A program made the position numbers and the translations under genes. Below the pieces are notes generated by a model. It saw only the letters and a list, made by a program, of their open reading frames with translations. It made no database searches and was not told the DNA's origin. Shown one piece after another: positions 12,060-22,880 of a stretch of DNA of 64,000 nucleotides. Each line of letters opens with the position of its first letter. Position 1 is the first letter of the stretch. Location of the stretch: positions 226,321,605-226,385,604 of the forward strand of contig JAYESD010000002.1 in assembly GCA_036927565.1 (NCBI GenBank), read 5' to 3'. Source of the stretch: Tuctoria greenei (taxonomy: Eukaryota; Streptophyta; Magnoliopsida; Poales; Poaceae).

Positions 12060-12695
12060 AGCATGGTTGGAGCAGGCCAGTTGCCTTTGATGGTATCTCC
12101 TACCATCAATAACATCCAGCTCCATCATGTTATGGTAGACGGAGGTTCGAAGCTCAACCTCATAATATTCGAAGCTTTTACCAAGCTTCAGCTTCGACCG
12201 TCAGATCTTCACCCCTCCCGACCTTTCTCCAGAGTAGGTCCAGGAGCCATTACCCCACTCGGTGCTATTACCCTCCCTGTTACCTTCGGGACCCGGGAGA
12301 AGTATCGCACCGAGAAGTTGGTCTTTGACGTTGCTCAGATCAACTTACCCTTCAATGCCATCTTGGGTAGGCCTGCTTTGTACAAATTCATGGCAGCTGC
12401 TCATTATGGCTACTTGGTATTAAAGATGCCAACACCAGTAGGCGTTCTCCGGATCCGTGGAGATCGTACTGTCGGAGTAACTGCTCTGGAAGAACTTCAT
12501 GCGCTTACTAAGGCGCAAGAGGAGGACTCCAGGCAGGAACAATCTCCAAAACCCCCGAGCATTCGACAGCGAGGCTCGACTTCTACACCTCGTCTGCAGC
12601 CAAGCGGCGACACCGACATTCCTGTCAAAGTCGTCCAAATCGGTTCCGATGCCGCTCAGACCACCCGTATATCGGGAGGACTGAATCACAAATAG
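12060..12695 (+). pseudogene. pol: Tat G1 protease
   Basis: Retropepsin-like domain. The catalytic loop is MVDGGSKLNLI (about 12130-12165), a D-G-G variant usual in plant Tat elements, and the second half has NAILGRPALYKF (about 12354-12389). A Pro/Gln/Ser-rich tail follows. It ends at TAG 12693-12695. G2 has a stop at the homologous codon (55730-55732). Confidence 0.8.
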
Positions 12696-14417
12696 GAACT
12701 CGCGCTCATCGCTTTCCTATGGGCTAATGTCGACGTGTTTGCTTGGCAACCATCACAAATGCCTGGGATCCCCAGGGAAGTGATTGAGCACAATCTGAAG
12801 ATCTACCCTAACGCCTGACCTGTACACTAGAAGCCTCGGAAGGAATCTGTGGAGCGACAGAACTTCATCCGACAAGAAGTGAAGAAGTTGCTCGAAGCTG
12901 GATTCATCCGAGAAGTCTTCCATCCAAAATGGCTGGCAAACCCAGTTGTTATGCCCAAGGCCGGCGGGAAGCCTCGGATGTGTATCGACTACACAACACT
13001 AAATAAGGCATGCCCAAAAGATCCATTCCCACTACCTAGAATAGATCAGATAGTGGATTCCACCTCTGGGTGTGAATTACTATGTTTCCTAGACGCATAT
13101 TCTGGGTATCATCAAATCAGAATGTCTAGGGAAGATGAAGAGCATACCTCTTTTATCACAGTAGATGGATTGTACTATTATACAGCCATGCCATTTGGTC
13201 TCAAGAATGCAGCTTCAACCTTTGTACGAGATATGTACAAAACTTTTGAAGAACTCATTAGAGACATAGTGGAAGTGTACGTCGATGACATCGTGGTCAA
13301 GTTCAAGAACAAGGAGTCACTCCTTGACACCTTACAGACTGTCTTCGACAAGTTGCGGGTCAAGCGCACAAAGCTAAACCCAGACAAGTGTGTCTTCGGG
13401 GTTAGCTCCGGAAAACTTCTTGGTTTCCTGGTAAGTCACCGGGGCATAGAAGCTAATCCGGCGAAGATCAAAGCCATTTTTAGACATGCGGACACCACCC
13501 AAAGCATCAAGGATGTCCAAAAGCTGACTGGATGTCTAGCAGCCCTTAGCTGGTTCATTTCAAGACTGCCGGAACGGGCACTTCCCTTCTTCAAGTTATT
13601 GAGGAAGTCCGGACCATTCCAATGGTCTGAAGAAGCAGAAAAGGCATTTCAGGAGCTAAAACAGTTCCTCACCACCCTACCAACTCTGGTAGCTCCAAAC
13701 AATGGTGAGCCTTTGCTGCTTTACATTTCAGCAACTAACGAAGTCGTCAGTATGGTTCTGGTTGCGGAGAGACCAGAACTATCCCATGCTCAGGAATCCA
13801 GACCCCTCCGGGAGGGTCCGGAGGTTTCTGAAAGCGAGTTTGGGTCCCAGCTCCCAGACTTGAGTTCACAAAAAGTTACTTTAGAAGACTCAGACCCCTC
13901 CGGGAGGGTCTAGGTCGCTTCTGAAGAAGCTCCGGGTCCCTCCAGCCAGGACCCAGAGGTCCCCGAAGAAGGTCCGAATCCCTCAGGAAGGATCTGGGTC
14001 AGTGAAGAGGAAGCTCCGGGCCCCTCCGGGAGGGTCCGGACCATCCAGCGCCCAGTGTACTTCATCAGTGAAGTACTTCATGACGCCAAGACTCGATACC
14101 TAGAGGTGCATAAGCTGCTCTACGCAGTTCTCATTGCCTCCAGGAAACTTCACCATTACTTCCAAGCTCACAAGATTTCAGTGGTGACCTCCTACCTACT
14201 TCGAGCAATCTTGCATAATCCCAATTCAAATGGGAATATTGCAAAGTGGGCAGCGGAATTGGCTGAATTCGATCTCGAATTCATTTCAAGGCAAGCAATC
14301 AAGAGTCAAGCATTGGCGGATTTCGTGGCGGAATGGACTCCCTCTTCATCAAACCCTGGGGGCCCCAGTGAGCAGAAGCCGGAACACAAGGCTCCAGTCT
14401 TCACTAAGCCTCACTAG
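12696..14417 (+). pseudogene. pol: Tat G1 reverse transcriptase and classical RNase H
   Basis: Gypsy-type RT: FIREVFHPKWLANPV, MCIDYTTLNKACPKD, FLDAYSGYHQI, MPFGLKNAASTF and the catalytic VYVDDIVV (about 13276-13299) with both Asp kept. The tether LTGCLAALSWFISRL and the RNase H start (LLLYISATNEVVSMVL) follow. The domain is interrupted by a repetitive acidic insert (13795-14045) and resumes with PVYFISEVLHDAKTRYLE. Stops: TGA 12816-12818, TAG 12828-12830, TAG 13911-13913 and TAG 14415-14417. Confidence 0.88.
13795..14045 (+). repeat. Repeat-built acidic insert inside the G1 RNase H
   Basis: Degenerate units translate to variants of DPSGRV with Glu-rich spacers. Three units carry a perfect 13-nt palindrome CCCTCCGGGAGGG (13804-13816, 13896-13908, 14022-14034). 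G2 has a diverged equivalent at 59770-60080, so the insert is a lineage feature. Most gypsy RNase H domains have only a short loop here. Confidence 0.75.
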
Positions 14418-14790
14418 ACCCTCTACTTCGACGGCTCCATGCAAAAGCAGGGGGCCGGAGCTGGAATCCTTCTCCTCGCACCAACCGGAGAGAAGGTAAA
14501 ATACATGGTACACCTTGACTTTAAGGCGACCAACAACATGGCGGAATACGAAGCACTCATCTACGGACTAAGGGTGGCACTGTCATATGGTGTCAAGCAA
14601 CTGCTGGTCAAGGGAGATTCACAGCTCATCATTAAGCAAGTGAAGGGTGAATGCTCCTGCAACAATCTCCAGCTAGCTGCTTACCTCCTTGAAGTCCAGA
14701 GGCTTCAGAAGGACTTCGAAGTCCTAGATCTCCACCATGTCTAGCATGCCCACAACGCTAAAGCCGACGAACTCTCGACGAAAGCGTCAA
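14418..14790 (+). pseudogene. Archaeal-type second RNase H (aRH) of G1
   Basis: RVT_3-like fold. YFDGSMQKQGAGAGILL gives the first Asp, NNMAEYEALIYGLRVAL the Glu, LVKGDSQLIIKQVKG the second Asp and NAKADELS the last Asp. A second RNase H of this type between RNase H and integrase is known from the Tat lineage. TAG at 14742-14744 breaks the frame before the last motif. G2 carries the same domain (60452-60825). Confidence 0.85.
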
Positions 14791-16240
14791 CCGGAGCTCC
14801 GGCTCCTGATGGAACTTTTGTCCGGAGATTGTCAAAACCCACAGCTCAGCCTGCCGAACTAAGCGAAGGGGGCGAGATCAGCATCCCGAAGTTGACGGTC
14901 CCGATGGCATTGTTACCATGGCAGCCATCAAGGGTCGTAGGTGCTGCCGGAAGCTCCGAGCAACCCAGCACGCAAGACACAAATGCTCAAGTTAGCTCCG
15001 ATGCATGGATCTCGGAAATCCGGAGCTACTTGAAAGACAACATCCTTCCTGATGATGATGTATTCGCTGACCGGATAGTCAGATTGGCTAAAAGATACAC
15101 GTTGGTAGAAGGGGATCTCTATCGGCGCGGTGCCAACAACATCCTAATGCGGTGCATCACAAGGGAAGAAGGCTGCAAGCTCCTCGCAGAAAACCATGGA
15201 GGCGAGTGTGGGAACCACGTGTCTTCCCGCACGCTGGTCGGTAAAGCCTTCCGGCATGGCTTCTACTGGCCTACAGCACTCCAGGATGCAACTGAGCTGG
15301 TGAAGAAATGCGAAGCATGCCAATTTCATGCAAAGCAGATTCACACACCGACTCAGCCTCTACAAATGATACCTCCTACATGGCCCTTCGCCGTGTGGGG
15401 GATGGACATCTTGGGACCTTTCCCAAGAGCCGTCGGAGGTTACAAGTTCCTGTATGTCGCCATTGACAAGTTCACCAAGTGGTCGGAAGCAACTCCAGTT
15501 GTGACAATAAACAAGCAATCTGCTATCAACTTTTTGCAGTCCATCGTATGCAGATTTGGAGTCCCAAACAAAATCATACTGATAACGGGACCCAATTCAC
15601 AAGCTCTGCATTTCAAGGGTATTGCGAAGACCTCGGCATTCAAGTTTGCTACGCCTCCGTAGCTCACCCGGCAAGCAATGGCCAGGCCGAGAGAGCAAAT
15701 GCTGAAATCCTGAAAGGATTCAAAACGCGCACCTATGAGCGCTTGAAAAAACATGGAGCCAACTAGATTGAAGAGCTTCCGCCCACTCTATGGGCCAACA
15801 GGACAACTCCAAACCGGTCAACTCGAGAGACACCCTTCTTCCTGGTGTACGGTGCTGAAGCAATCCTTCCTCCGGAAATCACCTTGGGGTCACTCCGGGT
15901 CCGGACCTTCGACGAAGCCACGCAGGATCAGCTCCGGCGTGAAGACCTAGACCTCCTAGAGGAGGGAAGGTGCCAAGCAGCTGCTCGGAATGCCCGATAC
16001 CGCCAAGCCCTTGGGCGCTATCATCAGCGGCATGTACACAACCGACAGCTCGAGGAAGGCGATCTGGTGCTACGGAGAATACAATCCAGAGAAGGGTTAA
16101 ACAAACTCTCCCCCAACTGGGAAGGACCCTTCCGAGTGATTAAAGTATCCCGTCCCGGAAGCGTTCGCTTGGCAACCGAGGATTGGACACCTCTCCCAAA
16201 TCCTTGGAACATTGAGCACCTCCGTAAGTTCTACACCTAA
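14791..16240 (+). pseudogene. pol: Tat G1 integrase
   Basis: A linker is followed by the zinc-binding region (GGECGNHVSSRTL, then CEACQFHAKQ, about 15316-15345). The core has first Asp WGMDILGPFPR, second Asp TDNGTQFTS and Glu NGQAERAN, all kept. A one-base loss at about 15577 and another frame change near 15750 separate the parts. The C-terminal part (15845-16240) has GDLVLRRIQ and LSPNWEGPFRV, as in plant gypsy integrases, and ends at TAA 16238-16240. Confidence 0.88.
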
Positions 16241-17554
16241 TATCACGGAGGTGAGTCTGTAGTAACTTGAGGTGTATGTTATAGAGTCATTGTACAGAGT
16301 CAGGTAGTTCCTCCGGGAGAACAGCCAGACCTTTCCTGAAAGGTCTGCAAAGTTCATGCAACACTTGTCACAGTCTCAGGACTAAAATTGTGGCTAGCTA
16401 CCCTGGGTCAAACGAGAAATGAAACACGCTTAGCCTGGTTCCGTACCCTAAGAGTGTACTCGTTTCCCCTGTACTCCAGACCTATAATGAAAGACATCTT
16501 CATGTAAACAGACTCCACGTGCACTTACTTTGTACAGGCTCAACATTTTTTATTTTTCTCTTTCTTGTCTATAACAAGGACGTGCAATTCTTAAGAAATT
16601 TTAGTTCGACCGGTTCATATATGATTCGAGCTGTATTGTCGATTCTTTTGGATTCAAATATTGTTCATGGCCCACTCGCCTGAATGTCGGCAAGCCAATC
16701 TAGGGCCGGAGTGTGCTATCGACTTAGCCTGGTCAAGCACCCTAAGTACGCCACTCTACCTACACCCTGGCAGGCCGAAGTAAGGCGGGTCCAAGTACAA
16801 TTGGATCCGGAAGAAAGAAGGCAATGCATTCGGTTGCATTCAGAATCGTGTTTGACCTAAAATTTTCTTGAGGATCGTAAGCCACGACGAAGTTATAGAC
16901 AAGGAGCGAATTTTACTATTTTTCTTGGCTTTAATGTGCAGGAAAAATAAAGAATCCACGTTGATGGAGAAAAGCCGGAGCTGACGAAGCTCCGACTCCC
17001 CCTAGGTGGCTTATAATCGATGTTAAACATTGAAAACGAGCATCAACGGAGCAACCAAGCTCCATTAAAGCTAGGGGGGCCAGCCGTCGACGCAGAATAA
17101 AAGATGGTGAGAAGATTCCACAAACAGAGTCTGCTGCCGACAAACTACGCGTTGGCAAAGGTCACTGTCGGAGCTACTAAGCTCTGACACCCCGGAGGTC
17201 TAACTATCGATGCTCTACGCGTTGATAGGAACTATTGCTGGAGCTACTGAGCCCCGACGGTAGTCAATACTGGAGCTTCAGAGCTCCGACAACCTCAGGG
17301 GGCCTTCACTATCGAAGACTTCGGACCTACACTCTACAAGTTCGAAGCAAACGAGTCTTCAACAAAACACAATATCCTCTTGGTACATGTTCACAATCAA
17401 ATTGTGTACATCTACCAGGGGGCCAAGTGAAGACAAAAGTGTTGAAGACAAAAAATGAAATTCGCAAAAATTTGGATTTCATTCATCTGGAGACAAGGGA
17501 TTACAAAATTGGGGAAGAAAAGAGAGAATACAAGTGGGAGCTACAGAGATGGTC
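16241..17554 (+). other. G1 spacer between pol and the antisense ORF
   Basis: 1.3 kb without a credible coding region on either strand. It holds a set of short palindromes (16976-17287) and two occurrences of a phrase around CTCTACGCGTTGATAG or TACGCGTTGGCAA. It may contain the ends of both the sense and the antisense transcript, but no strong AATAAA was located. Confidence 0.6.
16976..17287. repeat. Five small hairpins with GGAGCT/AGCTCC arms
   Basis: Palindromes with 3-6 nt loops at 16976-16994, 17048-17063, 17167-17188, 17240-17255 and 17272-17287. The first (CGGAGCT-GACGA-AGCTCCG) and last (GGAGCT-TCAG-AGCTCC) are perfect; the others have at most one or two mismatches. They sit at the 3' side of both the sense pol and the antisense ORF. 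Confidence 0.7.
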
Positions 17555-20500
17555 CTAGACCCTGTGGAAGAATTGGGCGACCTTATGAGCAACCTCCGAC
17601 ACGTTGGCTCGGGTGGCTTCACCTTCTCCTTCGACGGGACCTTCAAGCACCGGGTCCAGAGGGAATTGGGGATCCCGGCTGGTGTAGCATGTCAACACAT
17701 ATTCTGCGACGTTCTTCGCGAGGGACTGCCCCTCTACCTCCAACTGGTCTGCGATGATGTCACCCACCTTGGAGAGTTTTCTACCTGCTGAGCTCAATGC
17801 CTGCAACGCCAGGTTTGGCTCCAGCTCCAGATCATCCGGACACATGGGACTGAATCCCATCAATGTTAGCGCGTCGTTGGCTTTGCTCAGGAACTCCCAA
17901 ACCTGTAGGGAGTCCGCAGCCCTCAAGCCCTTCAGTTCCTCCAAGGATCTTTTGGTCGCCGCCAGTTAAGAATTCTCGCGAGCGAGGCGCTCAACTTCTT
18001 TGGCATTTTGCTGAATCTTTTCAGCAACCTGCTTCTCGAGTTTTCCGATCTCCTCCTCCTGGAGGTAGATCTTGTTCCAGCGGTCAACTAGGTCCTTCTC
18101 CCTGCCCCTCACTTTCTTCTCCCTGGCAGCGATGGCACACTCTTGCTGGTAGAATTCCTACCCTCGCACCCAGGCCTTCTCCTCCTCCTCAGCGCAACGC
18201 TCTTCCAATTTCTTGGTGCACTCCTCGAGGCCCTTGTCAGCCAGAGCCACCTTTTCGGTGAGCTCCTCCTCCCTCTTTAGGACGTCATCCCGCAGCTCTA
18301 GGAATTTTTGCTCTTCATCTTCGAGCCTGTTCTCCCTCTCCTCAAGTGCCTCCCAGCGCTTGATGAGAGTAGTGTTAATGGCTTCAAGCCTTTCTTGGCA
18401 TTCATCAGCCGCACTATTAGCTGCCTTGGTTTGCTCATAAATGGCCCGGGATTGAGCGTCGAGGGCGCGAGTCAAGCTCTCCCTGTCATCCAATAATTTG
18501 CCCCAGTATTCCAGGCTGACCTTCTCCTACTTGATCCATTATTTGTCATCTGCCAGCCTCGATTGCGCCAGCTTGGTCTCGAAGTAGAGCCGATTACGCC
18601 ACCGCCTAAGGGTTTGGCGCTCCTCTTCAAGAGCCTTGTTGTCGTGGTAGAACGCCAGCTGAACTTGACGCAGGCTGGAGCAAGCGTTGTCAATAGACAA
18701 CGTCAGGGGAATGGGTTCTGGACCTGCTGGGGTCTCCTTCGCTGGTTCCAGTGGGTTCTCGCTTACAAAAATTGGGTCCCACTCCACAAGAGTGGTCCCC
18801 TGAGCCTCCACGGCACTTGGGCCATCCTCCGGGATAGCCTCAGTCACCATTGAGAAGGGTCCCGCAGAAGAAGTTCCGACCTCCAGAAGTGGTTCCGAAG
18901 GCCCCGTCGCTGGTCTTCATTTGCCCCCTCAGGCAGGGGGCCAGCAACTTCATCCGGGCATTTCGGCTCAGCGGCAGGCATCTCCGCCGACAACACTTCC
19001 GGAGCAGGTGCTACTTCCAGCTCCGGTCTGGGCCCCTCCTCCGCTGATGGCTCGACTGTTGGCATCTCGACCACCATGGGCTCGAGTGTTGATGCCTCCT
19101 CGATAACCGGCCCTGAGGCCGAAGCTTCAACCTCAACCGGCTCAGGCGCCGGAAGGTCTTCAACTACAACCGGCTCTGAGGCTGGAGCTTCAGAGGTAGC
19201 CGACTCAACCGCCGGAGCTTCCTCCACATCCGGCTCACTTGCCGGGACTTCAATTACCTCCATCTCAACCATCGGGGCTTCGACAATTTCCGGCTCTGGG
19301 GCCGGAATTATTGCTTCCTCCGGCTCAACAGCCGAAGCTTCCATCATCTCAGCATCAAGACCCGGAGCTTCAACCTCCGGGGCAGGTGCCGCTGGCGCAT
19401 CTTCTCTCTCGTGGTCCGGTGCTACCACGGGAGTCTCGGGGGATGAGTCGAGGTCCATGACCATGACAGCTGGCGCCGGAGCTGTCGCAGCTTCAGCCAC
19501 CACTTGGGGCGGCACCGGGACAGGAGCAGAAGCTTCCGCCCTCACAGCTTCAGCTGCTGTGGCTGAGGGTGGAGCCTCACTCCTCTTCTTGGGAACGCTA
19601 CAGATGATGGATGAAGAAACTTAAAAAACAATTACTACAACAAAACAACTGTCTGAGGTAAAGATTAAAAATTCCCTTGGGAGGCTTCCGCACTAGCTTG
19701 CGTGGAACCTCTTTCCCTGGCGTTCTGGGCTGACCATAGCCGCCGCCGGCGTGGAAGCTTCGGAAGGCCCCCCGGAACTCGTTGCAGCCATGGGCATTTC
19801 CTTAGTCGAGGCCCCCCTCGACCGGGAGGGACCCCCGGACCTAGAGGCCTCAACTAGCCCTGGTGCTGGAGTCGCATGCCCGGAGCTAGCACCCCGGGAA
19901 GACGCCGCTACGGGTACAGTCGCCGCAGTTGTATAAGACCTCCCCCTCCGGGGAGAAGGAGCTGATGCAGAGGTTGCAGGCCTGACGGACCTTCCGTCGA
20001 CATGCTGCAGCTTCCTCTTCCGGCTTAAGGGTTCGTCCGCCGGCTCCTTGCCCTTGCCGACGACTTCGATCCTTGGCTTCGGGGTAGGGTCGGAGCCACC
20101 TTCGGAAGCCCCAGGGATCACATTCCTGGAGGTCGATCTTCTCTCGACGACACCAAGGTTGTCAAGCATAGGAATCTTCCGCCGGAGTTCCCTGTTGAAC
20201 TCTACTTCCATGTTCAGAGGGAGAAAAGCTGATGGCGGGGTCAAGTCATCACCCGCGACGTCGATGCCGTGCTGGAACTTCTTGAGATGAAACTCCAAGG
20301 TTGCCCCCGCTATGTTGGACTTCAGCCCGATCTCGACCCGGTCGTCGTCCATCACACTGTTGAGGGCCCAAGCGAGTTTTTCTCTCCTCTTCAGTGGTGC
20401 CCACCTGTTGACCAGGAAATTGCAAAATACCGCCGGAGGAGTTAATCCTCCCTCCACGCACTGGCGGATCCTGGTCAGAGCAGGGTTGAAGGCATCAAAC

Positions 20501-21065
20501 AGCACCAGAGCTTCACTCCAGGCTGTAGTGTCGATGTTGGGGAGGCCTTCGGGCAGCTCTAGCTTCTCGTGCTCCTCCACCCGGATGACTATCCAGTCCT
20601 TCTTCCAATCATCCCACTTTCCAGAGGGAAACGACCGGAGGTACTTGAATGGGAACTTCTTGCGCTTCACGAAATAGTAGAAGCCAAGGTACTCATTACT
20701 CCTACCGGTGGTATGGATGGTGAAGAAGGTCCGGAAGAGTTCAATGTAGGGGGGATGCCCACCCACATTTCACAGAAGTGGACAAAGACAGACACAAGAA
20801 GAATGGAGTGGCAGCCAAGGTGGTACAGCTGCAGACCATAGAAGTCTAGCAGCATCAAGAAAAAGGAGGAAAAAGGTGGGATCAACCCCACCATGGCGTA
20901 CGAAGAGAAGTACACCATTTCGCCGGCGTGCTCCTTCTCGAACGGCAGCTCTCCCCCGGCGCGAACCAGGCCAGTGAAGAAGTCCGGAGACCATCCCATG
21001 AGGGCCCAAACCTTCTTCAGATCACCTTCGGTCTTCAAACGGCTCTCGCAGAGACCCAACTCCAT
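17555..21065 (-). pseudogene. Antisense ORF of G1, Transposase_28-type protein
   Basis: Reads opposite to gag-pol. ATG is at 21065. The first domain (21065-20640) matches the 'putative gypsy type transposon' family (PF04195): PPFSSFFLMLLDFYGLQLYHL, VFVHFCEMWVG, YIELFRTFF and YYFVKRKK. One-base frame change in a C-run at about 20757-20763. Then come a Ser/Pro/Arg-rich part (to 19709), a putative intron (19598-19708), an acidic Ala/Pro/Glu repeat region of EAPAxEP type (19597-18850) and a charged coiled coil (18540-17970), ending at TAG 17557-17555. Further stops or frame changes lie near 18845, 18530, 18158 and 17968. The paralogue at 38586 has the same domain. Antisense ORFs of this type are known from grass Tat/Grande elements. 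Function unknown. Confidence 0.85.
19598..19708 (-). other. Putative 111-nt intron in the antisense ORF
   Basis: On the minus strand AAGAG|GTTCCA would be the donor (weak) and CTTCATCCATCATCTGTAG|CG the acceptor (strong, pyrimidine-rich). Joining keeps the frame from the Ser/Pro-rich exon to the EAPA-repeat exon and removes an in-frame stop. Inferred from sequence only. Confidence 0.55.
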
Positions 21066-21598
21066 CGCGGCACATCAAGGCAAGAGAGGAAAAGCGAGCA
21101 CGAGTTGGGAGTTTGAGTGCAAGATCAGATGAGAGGCGTAAAGAACCCCAAACGGTGCGCGCTTTCCTTCTTAAGTAAGCCCTCACAACGCTTGGACGGA
21201 AACCGCAAGGAAGTCGAAGATACTACTCAAAAATTCCACCCAGCCGATGACAAGAGGGCTTGGGACCACCCGGACGATCAAGTCGAGGTTCTTACCCAGG
21301 CGAACGGTTGTCATCATGAGGCGGGAAGCCCGAAGGCAGCTGCCTGACAAGGCGCGCGGAACCGATACGATTTTCGTATCGGGAACCGGCAACCTTCAAT
21401 TGCATGAGATCCGCACGCCAAAGATCTCATTTGCCGTACACGGGATATGCCATGCGGCGAGGATTTAACTCCAAACCATCGCCAACGGCACATCCTAAGA
21501 CCTTTGAAGACTCAGTTCAAAAGTCGAAGGATGGACCCACCTCCGGCGGAATGACTTCACCCAAGGGGCCTTCCCCATAGGTGGGCCCAGGGGGCCAC
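21066..21598 (+). other. G1 3' region with polypurine tract; upstream region of the antisense ORF
   Basis: Non-coding. The tract GGGCCCAGGGGGCCAC (21583-21598) lies against the 3' LTR and would prime plus-strand synthesis. On the minus strand this stretch is the only room for an antisense promoter. A TTACTTAAGAAGG sequence near 21165-21180 is the best TATA-like candidate, and it is weak. Confidence 0.65.
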
Positions 21599-22459
21599 TG
21601 TCGGTACCCTGGGTACCATATACCCCTTGGGATTGCAAAGATCTCAAGGGAATATCATCTACTTGATTTGAAGACCTTCGGAGGCCCACATGTCAGACAT
21701 AACCGGACCCGCTTCCCCAACATGGTTAGTCCCAGGGTCGCCACATGTACTATCAAACTGGAGCTACCACCCACAAGGGGGAAGCTCCGGTCTATGTACC
21801 ATAGTGGCACCCCCGGACCTAACTCCAGACCGAGGGAAGCTCCGGAACTGACACGTGTTAGGTGGCACCGGACCTACCTGTTTCCCATAGTACGCTCCGG
21901 AGCTGCCACGTGTCCAACCATCGGATCTTCAGCCTCGAACCACCAAAAGACTTCACAACGGCTCCGGATCTTCAAAGGGGAATCAAGGACTTCAAGACCC
22001 AATTAAGTGTCATTAATACTATGTTTGTGACACACGATCGGACGACCTTAATTACCAGAAACGGTGCTGTCAAAGCCCGTAATTCGGTCATTAAGGGTAA
22101 TTAAGCGTATCAAATGCGTATCAATATTAGTAACCACCAGGGCCACATGTCGGGCCAGGCGAACTTGTAACGGCCTGCCTTGTACTATAAAAGGACAGGC
22201 CGACGATACATAAGGGACACTCGCTGGAGGCGCTGACTCTACACTCTCAACTCACGTTGAGCTCATACATCCAATACAACACTAACACACCCCGTGGAGT
22301 AGGGTATTACGCTCAGGCGGCCCGAACCACGTAAATCTTCGTGTCTCCCGTGTCATTTTACACTTCACCTTCTTGAATCTCCGCGCGTCCACACCGAACT
22401 TCAAACTCCTCCAACACTTTAGTAGTGTCGGGAGATCTGCCGGATCAAAACCACCGACA
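21599..22459 (+). repeat. 3' LTR of G1
   Basis: 861 bp, same ends as the 5' LTR, with TATAAAAG at 22186-22193. About 33 differences from the 5' LTR, mostly transitions, plus one 1-bp indel in a C-run. Followed by the TSD CCCTC (22460-22464). Confidence 0.95.
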
Positions 22460-22464
22460 CCCTC

Positions 22465-22880
22465 CTTAATAACAGGAGAGATATCTTTGGGCCCCTCGAG
22501 ATAGTTGGATTTGAAAGTGCATGGCCATGCCAAGGTGATTAGAGGTTAATCACGGTGACTAAAAGTTAGTCATGGAATGAATCCACTATTTGATCGAGTG
22601 AATGGTCGAGCTATAACAAGGATGGCACACATCTCGCCTTGAGCTTGACTGATATCGTGAGACAAAGGGATTAGCATGTTGAATGTATCTAGGTTCAGCC
22701 GATATGATCTTTATGTACATTCAGGAGTCAGTATGTCCTGCTAGGTACCTCTACTGACTTGTGGTTGGAAACGGTTTCCATTCACAACCGACTGCACATG
22801 AACCTAACGGGTCACACACTTAAGGAGTTGGAATATCGAAAATCTTGGCTAGATGATTGTCTCTAGTGCAAGTGGGAGAT
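22465..22880 (+). other. 3' non-coding region of the Angela-like copia, second part, with PPT
   Basis: Resumes the sequence broken at 9377. It ends in GCAAGTGGGAGAT (22868-22880), a polypurine tract directly before the LTR. No ORF. Confidence 0.8.

Larger units (their letters stand above)
9378..22459 (+). mobile_element. Complete Tat-lineage Ty3-gypsy element G1
   Basis: 13,082 bp with LTRs of 862 and 861 bp (TG...CA ends), PBS, gag, protease, RT-RNase H, archaeal-type RNase H, integrase, spacer, antisense ORF, PPT and 3' LTR. The 5-bp TSD CCCTC is perfect (9373-9377 and 22460-22464). By eye the LTRs differ at about 33 sites, roughly 96% identity. The second RNase H and the antisense Transposase_28-type ORF place it in the Tat (Grande/Ogre-like) lineage. 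Confidence 0.95.

Noticed and set aside
17455..17757. Plus-strand ORFs over the end of the antisense ORF as host genes
   Set aside because: Shadows of the antisense reading within G1.
19076..19624. 182-aa plus-strand Ser/Thr/Gly/Ala-rich ORF
   Set aside because: Mirror of the EAPA repeat region of the antisense ORF; no domain of its own.
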